A stretch of 64,000 nt of DNA from Photobacterium malacitanum (GTDB lineage: Bacteria; Pseudomonadota; Gammaproteobacteria; Enterobacterales; Vibrionaceae): NCBI RefSeq assembly GCF_900185615.1, contig NZ_FYAK01000002.1:620001-684000 (forward strand). Reading direction: 5' to 3'. Of the stretch, positions 8,184-14,999 are shown piece after piece (within the stretch, counting starts at the first letter, position 1; each line of letters starts with the position of its first letter). The position numbers were made by a program, and so were the translations under genes. A model generated the notes under the pieces. It did no database searches and was not told the DNA's origin. It saw nothing but the letters and a program-made list of their open reading frames with translations.

Positions 8184-9530
8184 CTATTCTGTTGCATAAC
8201 CTCCATTGCAGTAACGCACATCAGGAATAATATTATGTTTGTTAAGCAGCCGATACATGGTTGCACGCGATACACCAAGATCTTTCGCTGCAGAGGCAAC
8301 TTGACCTTTGTGAGCTTCAAGCATGGTGACTAATACATCTTTTTCTGCTTCATCTTTAATTGTACGTAAACTTTGTTTAAGATTAGTTTTTTTAGGTAAA
8401 TCAAAATGTTCTAAGGTGACTTCATTACCATCATTTAATAATGATACTCGCTTAACTTGGTTAATGAGTTCACGAACATTACCCGGCCAGTTATAACGTA
8501 ATAATAACTGTTTTGCCTCTTCACTATAATGCATCGCAAGTGTGTTATATTCTTTAGAAAACTGCTGTAAATAATATTCAGCTAATAAAATAATATCAGC
8601 ACCACGCTCTCTTAACGTCGGTACGACCACGTGAAAAACATTTAATCTATAATAAAGTTCTTTATTAAAAGCATTGTTTTTAACTGCTTGTTCTAAATCA
8701 ATACTTGATGATGTAATGACACGAACATCAAACACACCTTGATCATTGAGTTTTTCATTTTCAGGTTGTTGTAAATAATTAAGTAACTTTAATTGTAATG
8801 GTTTGGATAATTCTTCAATACCATTTAGTAATACTGTTCCATTGGTAATGGTATCATTTGAATTACCTTTATAAAGTGGGTTTAAAAAATGAATACGTTG
8901 ATCATCATCCGTTAACGAAGAACAATTAATTACAGTTATATCATCATTTCGTCGTTTACTTAGATTATGAATTGTTTTCGCAATGAGTTCTTTTCCAACG
9001 CCCTGCTCACCGGTCAGTAAAACATTCACATCTGTCATTGCGACTCTTTTTACCATATCTCTCAAGTGCTTAATAGATTTTGATTCGCCATATAGTCCGA
9101 TTTCACATTGCTGGCTAACATCATTCAATGATGTTGATTCAATCTCTAACATGCCTAATTGATGGCCTGCTGTATCTAATAATTGACTTGATGGTATCGG
9201 CGTAGAAAAAAAATCAACACAGAAGTTATTTATGAACTGACAAATAGAATCTATTTTTAGCTGTTCTTTTTTTATTATCGCGATCCATTTTACCTGCTTA
9301 GTTTTATTAGCACGTTGAGATATACTATTTAAACTAAAATCGTTATTACTTAAATCAACAATACAAACACAGGGGCTATACTCTTCTAATATTGCATCAG
9401 CTGTTCGTAAATCATAACAACAATGTGTTTTCCATCCAGCTTGTTCTAACAATGCAATCCAAGGTTCATAGGTACACCCCATTGCAACCAAACGTCCGCC
9501 TGCCTTTTTTTTATCATTTATAGCCACCAT
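8184..9530 (-). CDS. VpsR-like sigma-54-family response regulator
   Basis: A 448-residue regulator with an N-terminal receiver-like domain (VDLS at about 59-62), a central AAA+ domain and a C-terminal Fis-type helix-turn-helix (AAKDLGVSRATMYRLL). The N-terminus, with GCTYEPWIALLEQAGW and the IDSICQFINNFCVDFF block, strongly resembles VpsR of Vibrio cholerae, the c-di-GMP-responsive activator of biofilm polysaccharide genes. Walker A is present as GEQGVGKE. No GAFTGA loop is present, and the Walker B region reads NGTVLLNGIEE instead of the usual DE, so it should not drive sigma-54 polymerase in the classical way; VpsR is known to lack GAFTGA. The ATG at 9530 has AAGGG nine bases upstream and is preferred to a GTG at 9539. 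Confidence 0.85.
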   Translation of the reverse strand: MVAINDKKKAGGRLVAMGCTYEPWIALLEQAGWKTHCCYDLRTADAILEEYSPCVCIVDLSNNDFSLNSISQRANKTKQVKWIAIIKKEQLKIDSICQFINNFCVDFFSTPIPSSQLLDTAGHQLGMLEIESTSLNDVSQQCEIGLYGESKSIKHLRDMVKRVAMTDVNVLLTGEQGVGKELIAKTIHNLSKRRNDDITVINCSSLTDDDQRIHFLNPLYKGNSNDTITNGTVLLNGIEELSKPLQLKLLNYLQQPENEKLNDQGVFDVRVITSSSIDLEQAVKNNAFNKELYYRLNVFHVVVPTLRERGADIILLAEYYLQQFSKEYNTLAMHYSEEAKQLLLRYNWPGNVRELINQVKRVSLLNDGNEVTLEHFDLPKKTNLKQSLRTIKDEAEKDVLVTMLEAHKGQVASAAKDLGVSRATMYRLLNKHNIIPDVRYCNGGYATE

Positions 9531-9940
9531 TAGAGCCACCCTTTTAAAACATATCCATTATTGATTTATATTAAAAAATATAGATAACAACGATGTTTTT
9601 TGCAGTGTATCAACGATAAGAATAGTCCTAAAAATATACCACTATTATTTAAACAATATTAATTTCCTTTATATAGTTGTTATATTTCATAGTATTAAAT
9701 AATTTAGAGATAAAAATAATCATATAAATAATTTATCTTAATTTTAAAATAAGAAAATAAAATGTTGACTTTTATTGCTTTAATATACATTTAAATATAC
9801 ACACAAATACAACTCTATAGACATTGTAAAAAAAAATACCACCACTAAACGACCTAAAAAACTACGGATAAAACGAGATCTTACTCTGCTTTTGTTTTAT
9901 CCTTGCTTAAATAATAATGTGTAATAAATAGGACAACAGT
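9531..9940. other. AT-rich divergent promoter region
   Basis: About 410 bp of very AT-rich DNA between the divergent VpsR-like gene and the DUF2750-type gene. It must hold both promoters. I see no clear hairpin, repeat, operator palindrome or further ORF. Confidence 0.5.
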
Positions 9941-10333
9941 ATGTCTACCCCATTAGATGCTGCAATGATTGAAACAATTCAGAGTTTTGATGCTGAAAAA
10001 CGTTATAAACACTTAGTGAAAGAAGTTGTAGAAAACCGTGAAATCTGGATTCTTACTGATGAACATGGTTGCGTTATGCTCAATACTGACGATGAAGATT
10101 GCGTACCAGTATGGCCAAATAAAGAATTTGCAGAAGCATGGGCTACTGGCGAATGGGAAACATGTAAAGCAGAAGCTATTTCATTAAACAAATGGCATAG
10201 CCGCTGGACACACGGTTTAGAGGATGATGAACTTGCATTAGTCGTTTTCCCGATTCCAGAACAAGAAGGTCTGGTGATCTATCCAGATGAACTTGATTAT
10301 GAATTAAAGACATTAGCGAATAAACGTCGCTAA
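9941..10333 (+). CDS. DUF2750-family protein
   Basis: A 130-residue acidic, probably cytoplasmic protein. The middle part (EIWILTDEHGCVMLNTDD followed by VPVWPNKEFAEAWA) is typical of DUF2750 proteins, widespread in proteobacteria and without an assigned role. Another shared block is the WHSRWTHGLEDDEL stretch near residue 90. No signal peptide, metal motif or membrane segment is seen. It starts at an ATG preceded by AGGAC and lies 74 bp before the HopJ-family gene in the same direction, so the two may be co-transcribed. Confidence 0.75.
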   Translation: MSTPLDAAMIETIQSFDAEKRYKHLVKEVVENREIWILTDEHGCVMLNTDDEDCVPVWPNKEFAEAWATGEWETCKAEAISLNKWHSRWTHGLEDDELALVVFPIPEQEGLVIYPDELDYELKTLANKRR

Positions 10334-10407
10334 TCATATCTGAGTGTTTTAATAGGCTAGCGTATTGCTGGCCTTATTTTTAATTCCCCATAATAATGAG
10401 GTCTGCT

Positions 10408-10767
10408 GTGAATTCTTTTATCGAACACATTAAACAAACACCAACCACGATTGAATTTGATGCTGTCATGGCTTTGATTAACCACTATTATGATTATCAA
10501 CCAACACGTTTTACCAACGGGTTGAACGATAATATAATCACCAATCAAGCAGCAACTAATGAAGGATCATGTAAAATATTCGCATTTGCACACCTACACC
10601 AACTATCACACGCTGAAACATTAGCGTGTTTTGGTCGCTATTATCGTGAAGATGTACTTCTGCACCCGCAACACACTGATCATCAAAATATTCGTCAATT
10701 TATGTTATCAGGTTCAAAAGGGATCACTTTTGAGCACTTCCCTCTAACGCGAAAAAACGTAATATAA
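10408..10767 (+). CDS. HopJ-family protein
   Basis: A 119-residue protein of the HopJ family, named after a Pseudomonas type III effector but common as a housekeeping-like gene in marine gammaproteobacteria without type III secretion. The family core is clear: TNEGSCKIFAFAHLHQLSHA, then ETLACFGRYYREDVL and HQNIRQFM. The function is unknown and the effector label should not be read as virulence evidence. The start is taken at GTG 10408, because TGAGG lies six bases upstream and the protein then begins like its family; ATG 10396 is an in-frame alternative that would place the ribosome binding site inside the gene. Confidence 0.8.
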   Translation: MNSFIEHIKQTPTTIEFDAVMALINHYYDYQPTRFTNGLNDNIITNQAATNEGSCKIFAFAHLHQLSHAETLACFGRYYREDVLLHPQHTDHQNIRQFMLSGSKGITFEHFPLTRKNVI

Positions 10768-10799
10768 AAGCCATTAAGTCCGTTAATTCTTAATGGCTT
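10768..10799. terminator. Hairpin between convergent genes
   Basis: An 11-bp stem AAGCCATTAAG / CTTAATGGCTT with a ten-base loop lies between the HopJ-type gene and the convergent small membrane gene. On the minus strand it is followed by TTATATT, so it may serve both transcripts, though the T-run is weak. Confidence 0.6.
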
Positions 10800-10820
10800 G
10801 AGATTATTAAGATAAGCGAC

Positions 10821-11150
10821 TTATAGTGGCTTTTTACAATGACTGCATTTTTGTGGCGGCTTCATAAAGAAAGGAGAGCGGCTAGCCTGACCACAACTAT
10901 CACAAAATTTTGTTGATCGAATCGTCAAAAATGTTACCGGTACTAATAAAATCAATATCGCAATCATCCATGCTACAGGTGGTTGCATAAAAATAATAAA
11001 TCCACCAATCACAACATTACTGAACACAGTATAAATTGGCCATAATCGACGTTTTTTAGCGACATCATTACCGCGTTGGAACAGCATTACACTCCCTACC
11101 GTCAAACCCAGCCAAATAACAACAAAGCCAATTAATAGATTTTCCTGCAT
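10821..11150 (-). CDS. Small membrane protein with C-terminal zinc ribbon
   Basis: A 109-residue protein with three likely membrane segments (residues about 6-23, 40-56 and 58-77) and a cytoplasmic tail carrying two CxxC pairs, CDSC and CSHC, spaced as in a rubredoxin-like zinc ribbon. I do not recognise a named family. The ribbon may bind zinc to steady the tail or contact another protein. It is transcribed alone, convergent with the HopJ-type gene, and starts at an ATG preceded by AGGAAA. Confidence 0.7.
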   Translation of the reverse strand: MQENLLIGFVVIWLGLTVGSVMLFQRGNDVAKKRRLWPIYTVFSNVVIGGFIIFMQPPVAWMIAILILLVPVTFLTIRSTKFCDSCGQASRSPFFMKPPQKCSHCKKPL

Positions 11151-11464
11151 TTTTTTTCCTTAAAAAATATATCTCAAAGCACAATAGCTATTGATTAAGT
11201 ATCATATAGTTGCTGCGTAAAACACCGCATTCATTGTTACTCATAACCTCAACTATTGATAGTAATCTCGTTACAATGCTGCATTTTTAGCCAATTTTAT
11301 ACCAACATTAAGACTCACCCATCATGTAGCAAAAAAGTTACAACTATGATGCAAAATATTGTTGCTTATATTGATAAAAGTATTATATTTAGCGTCAGAA
11401 CAGGATGTTCAGTAAAAATGCCTACTTAGCTGCCATTTGCTAAAACTAGGTTTAAGGAGTAAAA
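11151..11464. other. Promoter region of the RelA/SpoT-fold pair
   Basis: 314 bp between the divergent zinc-ribbon membrane gene and the first RelA/SpoT-fold gene. It must hold both promoters. I see no clear operator or hairpin; AGGAG at 11456-11460 is the ribosome binding site of the plus-strand gene. Confidence 0.45.
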
Positions 11465-12163
11465 ATGGTTATGCTTTCAACTTGTCAACAATCTAGCAAC
11501 AATGTGCGTTCTATCGTGCGTGGCTGTGCTATGTTTCATCGTCTTAATCTTATTAACGATTGGCGTTATGACAACATTCACCAACCTCATCAACAATTTG
11601 AGAAATTGTATCAACATGCTAAATTTGCACAAATAGAGCTTAATTTATTAATTAAAAAAGCAGCATCAGATACTGGTTGCCATCCAATCCTTCCTGGTCA
11701 AAAATCACGAACACGTGCCCTACAAAAGATCACTACAGAACTGCATAGCAAATCTGATGCATTAACCGATCTAGTCCGTGGATCAATTGTTGCCTCAAAT
11801 ATTGATGATTTAATCGTGGCTTATGATTATCTTATACAGCATACCGATGTGTGCGGTGTTAAAAACCGCTTTAGCCAACCGACAGATTCTGGCTATCGCG
11901 ATATTAAACTATTGATACGTTTACCTAATAGTCATTTCATTGCCGAAATACAACTGCACCTAAAAAAAATAGCATCAATAAAAAATGGGGCTGAACACTC
12001 AATTTATGAACAAATTCAAAATATTGAGCGCCAGGCTATGCTTGAGTCGCGCTTACTACATGAATTAGAGCAACGAAAAATTACCAAATTACGCCAGTAC
12101 TCACAATCGCTGTATCAGCAAGTATGGCAACACTATATGGGTACAAGCCGTCTTGCAAGTTAG
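11465..12163 (+). CDS. RelA/SpoT-fold nucleotidyltransferase-like protein, no signal peptide
   Basis: A 232-residue protein with one RelA/SpoT synthetase-like domain and no HD hydrolase, TGS or ACT domain. Blocks matching the (p)ppGpp synthetase core are RALQKITTEL (basic ATP-side residues), TDLVRGSIV (Asp-Arg-Gly block), KNRFSQPTDSGYRDIKLLI (the G-loop region with Tyr) and AEIQLHL (the EIQ catalytic motif). Proteins of this fold pyrophosphorylate GTP, ATP or tRNA ends; which applies here is not visible. It starts MVMLSTCQQSSN with AGGAG five bases upstream. It is about 225 bp before a close paralogue that carries a signal peptide. No antitoxin-like gene is evident. Confidence 0.8.
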   Translation: MVMLSTCQQSSNNVRSIVRGCAMFHRLNLINDWRYDNIHQPHQQFEKLYQHAKFAQIELNLLIKKAASDTGCHPILPGQKSRTRALQKITTELHSKSDALTDLVRGSIVASNIDDLIVAYDYLIQHTDVCGVKNRFSQPTDSGYRDIKLLIRLPNSHFIAEIQLHLKKIASIKNGAEHSIYEQIQNIERQAMLESRLLHELEQRKITKLRQYSQSLYQQVWQHYMGTSRLAS

Positions 12164-12388
12164 TCCTGACTGCATTCAATATGTGTGATTATGAATAATG
12201 TAAATGTACTGTAATCAATAATGCAAAAATATGAATAACAGCACAGTATTCAATTCCCATTCAGGGTAAAGTTACTACCATGTGAACAGATGACACATTA
12301 TATCTAACGCTCAACATACAAACTTTTTAGTTATACCCGTTTTAGTATGTTTCGATATTGCACATGCAATATTTACAGGAGTTGTTTA

Positions 12389-13168
12389 ATGAACATAAAA
12401 TCTGTTTTACGTACAAGTTTTGTTCTTTTTTGCATGCTTAGTCGCTCTGTTGTGGCTGCGCCAGCGATTACTCCCGCTTTTAATACTCATGATCAATCAC
12501 CAACACGTCAAACACAAGCCAGCCGTAAGGCCTTTCAGCGTGATTTAAGCGGCTTATACAGTATTCAATCATGGAAAACTGACAACCTGCGTCAACCATT
12601 TACTAATTTTGATGAGCTTTACTTAGCCGCAACCGATGCACAAGTAGAACTACAAACATTACTGCAAAGTGTTGGCCTTGCATCAACAACCAATATCATT
12701 ATCCCTCAGATTAAATCAGCTCAACGTGCTCAACAAAAAATCACCACTGAATTACAAGGTCAGACTGACAAAATTACTGATATTGCACGCGGGTCTATTG
12801 TTGCGAAAAATATTCCAGCATTAGTTCAGGCCTATGAATTATTATCAAAAGAAGCAACCATCGTTAGTGTTAAGAATCGATTTAAGAATCCAACACCATC
12901 AGGCTACCGTGATTTAAATGTGCTAGTACGCTTACCTAACAGCCAAGTTATTACTGAAGTTCAACTGCACTTAAATGAAATATCAACCATAAAAAATGGC
13001 CCTGAGCATGATCTTTATGAAAAAATTCAACATATTGAACGTGTAGCATTACAACAACAACGCCCATTATCTGAGTTTGAGGTAGCGCAAATTAATAAAC
13101 TGCGACAACAATCTCATCAACTATACCAAACGGCATGGCTAGGTTATTTACAACCACAAGCAGCATAA
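12389..13168 (+). CDS. Exported RelA/SpoT-fold protein
   Basis: A 259-residue paralogue of the preceding gene. The start ATG at 12389 has AGGAG seven to eleven bases upstream; upstream in-frame codons to 12347 are dismissed. The N-terminus MNIKSVLRTSFVLFCMLSRS followed by VVAAPA is a classical Sec signal peptide, with cleavage near residue 24. The mature part repeats the synthetase-like blocks: RAQQKITTEL, TDIARGSIV, KNRFKNPTPSGYRDLNVLV and TEVQLHL. Exporting a nucleotide pyrophosphokinase is odd, because the periplasm lacks ATP; it could be a secreted toxin or effector, or have another activity. A stable hairpin follows the stop. Confidence 0.8.
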   Translation: MNIKSVLRTSFVLFCMLSRSVVAAPAITPAFNTHDQSPTRQTQASRKAFQRDLSGLYSIQSWKTDNLRQPFTNFDELYLAATDAQVELQTLLQSVGLASTTNIIIPQIKSAQRAQQKITTELQGQTDKITDIARGSIVAKNIPALVQAYELLSKEATIVSVKNRFKNPTPSGYRDLNVLVRLPNSQVITEVQLHLNEISTIKNGPEHDLYEKIQHIERVALQQQRPLSEFEVAQINKLRQQSHQLYQTAWLGYLQPQAA

Positions 13169-13186
13169 TAATATCAATTGAAACAA

Positions 13187-13222
13187 CAAAGCCCGAATGC
13201 TACTACTCGCTAGCGGGCTTTG
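13187..13222 (+). terminator. Hairpin after the RelA/SpoT-fold pair
   Basis: A 9-bp stem CAAAGCCCG / CGGGCTTTG with an 18-base loop 18 bp after the stop codon. The T-run is short, so termination efficiency is uncertain. Confidence 0.6.
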
Positions 13223-13482
13223 CACACCACAACGTATTCCATTTAAACATAAAATAACAAACACTCTAAAAGTGTCTCGCTTCCAAAGTAAAAAATTCTG
13301 TATTTCATCGTAAAAAATCTTCTTTAGGATAATGTGTTTAATATTACAACTGTTAATTTTTTGTACGTAAAAATAAGTTGTTATGTTTCTAGATTAGGTT
13401 TATTAGGATACCAATAAAAGCCTTTATTTGAGCAACATCATAATTACATTTATTTGCTTTCACCAAGTGCAGTTTTTTATCG

Positions 13483-13496
13483 TGAAAACGTTTTCA
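13483..13496. promoter_or_regulatory. Perfect LacI-family-type operator palindrome
   Basis: TGAAAACGTTTTCA is a perfect 14-bp palindrome with a central CG, the usual form of LacI/GalR-family operators. It lies 57 bp before the start of the dcuC-like gene, so a sugar- or metabolite-responsive repressor may control that transporter. The regulator is not encoded in this window. Confidence 0.55.
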
Positions 13497-13552
13497 ATCT
13501 CTTATTATCCCGCCCATATAAATGGACTTTTCCAATGATATGGAGCTAGATA

Positions 13553-14905
13553 ATGGTTACTATTTTTAGTCTTGTGGTTATATTCCTTGTAGGTTTATTA
13601 ATCTATAAAAAATACAACCCGCAAACAACACTACTGCTTGGCGGTATTATTATGATGGCAGCAGCCATTATATTTAGTACAGGTACACCACTTCCTGAAA
13701 ATATTTCTAGTGGTAATCAATGGCTTGATATCTTTACTTTCCTAAAAAATACCACCGCCAAAACAGTGGGTACTCTTGGCCTAATCATCATGGCAGTTGG
13801 CGGTTTTGCTAAATATATGGATCATATCGGCGCCTCACGCGCACTGGTTAATATTGCGATAAAACCTTTAGGTTACTTTAAAGCGCCTTATTTAGTGATG
13901 GCATTAGGTTATATCATGGGCCAAATACTGAATATCTTTATTCCAAGTGCATCCGGTCTTGGCTTATTATTGATGGTAACGCTATACCCTATTTTAGTGC
14001 GCCTTGGCGTCAGTAAAATGTCTGCTGTCGCCGTTATTGCAACCGCCGCCTGTTTAGATTTAGGTCCAGCATCAGGTAACGTGAATTTAGCAGCGCGCAC
14101 TGCGGATATTCCTGTTACTGAATATTTTATTACTTACCAATTACCTGTTGCTATTGCGACAATGATAACAATCGCTACGCTACATTTCTTTGTACAACAA
14201 TGGTTTGATCGTCGTACAACAGCAACAGAGGAAGTAGAACTTCAGGCACAAGATGACCACGTTGCACCACCAGCATGGTATGCATTACTGCCAATTATTC
14301 CGTTAGCATTAATTATGATCTTTAGCCCAATGGCTATTGCTAGTGTAAAAATAGATGTGGTAACTGCAATGTTTATTTCAATTGCGGTGGCGATGGTTTG
14401 TGAAGGTATTCGTCATGGTGCAAAACCCATCTTCAAAGATATTTTGGTTTATTTCGATAGCATGGGTAAGCAATTCGCACGCGTAGTAACGTTAGTTATT
14501 GCAGGCCAAGTGTTTGCTCATGGTATGAAAGTCATCGGTTTACTTGATACTGTCATCAACTTTGCAATTAATGCGTCAGTCTCACCCGCATTAATGATTA
14601 TTTTAATGGTTATTATTATTACCTTTGCGGCAATTTTAATGGGTTCTGGTAATGCGCCGTTCTTCTCATTTGCAGCTATGGTGCCAGATATTGCCAACAA
14701 GGTCGGTGTTAATGCCGTTGTTATGTTGATGCCAATGCAATTAGCATCAGGTATTGCACGCTCAATGTCGCCAATCACAGGCGCTATTGTTGCTGTTGCC
14801 GGTGTTGCCGATGTGTCACCATTTGAATTAGTCAAACGTACCGCTATTCCAATGATTGGTGCGCTGATTGTTTCAACGGCAATGTCACTGATTTTAGGCT
14901 TATAA
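13553..14905 (+). CDS. dcuC: DcuC-family C4-dicarboxylate transporter
   Basis: A 450-residue integral membrane protein with about 12 hydrophobic segments. Its length and the blocks ASGLGLLLMVTLYPILV, MGSGNAPFFSFAAMVP and SPFELVKRTAIP align well with remembered DcuC of Escherichia coli (461 residues), which exports succinate or exchanges C4-dicarboxylates during anaerobic growth. It could also carry a different substrate, since the wider family includes YfcC-like carriers. GGAG lies ten bases before the ATG. A LacI-type palindrome lies upstream rather than an obvious FNR site, which is unlike classic dcuC control. Confidence 0.78.
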   Translation: MVTIFSLVVIFLVGLLIYKKYNPQTTLLLGGIIMMAAAIIFSTGTPLPENISSGNQWLDIFTFLKNTTAKTVGTLGLIIMAVGGFAKYMDHIGASRALVNIAIKPLGYFKAPYLVMALGYIMGQILNIFIPSASGLGLLLMVTLYPILVRLGVSKMSAVAVIATAACLDLGPASGNVNLAARTADIPVTEYFITYQLPVAIATMITIATLHFFVQQWFDRRTTATEEVELQAQDDHVAPPAWYALLPIIPLALIMIFSPMAIASVKIDVVTAMFISIAVAMVCEGIRHGAKPIFKDILVYFDSMGKQFARVVTLVIAGQVFAHGMKVIGLLDTVINFAINASVSPALMIILMVIIITFAAILMGSGNAPFFSFAAMVPDIANKVGVNAVVMLMPMQLASGIARSMSPITGAIVAVAGVADVSPFELVKRTAIPMIGALIVSTAMSLILGL

Positions 14906-14921
14906 TTTTCGCTACTTAAAG

Positions 14922-14969
14922 AAAACCCCGTTAGCTATTATTAAAGAGAAATAACTATACGGGGTTTTT
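14922..14969. terminator. Bidirectional terminator between the dcuC-like gene and chitinase
   Basis: AAAACCCCG pairs with CGGGGTTTTT, and the arms extend inwards through TATT/AATA pairs. T-runs at both ends let it serve the convergent dcuC-like and chitinase genes. Confidence 0.85.
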
Positions 14970-14999
14970 ATTGTCTTTTATTTACACTAATAAATAAGC

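Larger units (their letters stand above)
13169..13552. other. Intergenic region before the dcuC-like gene
   Basis: 384 bp that hold the hairpin at 13187-13222, an AT-rich stretch and the LacI-type palindrome at 13483-13496. No further gene is seen. Confidence 0.6.

Noticed and set aside
10408..10767. HopJ gene as evidence of type III secretion
   Set aside because: The family is common in bacteria lacking type III secretion, and no secretion genes are near.
14518..14835. 105-codon minus-strand ORF inside the dcuC-like gene
   Set aside because: Antisense shadow of a membrane protein gene, with no family resemblance.
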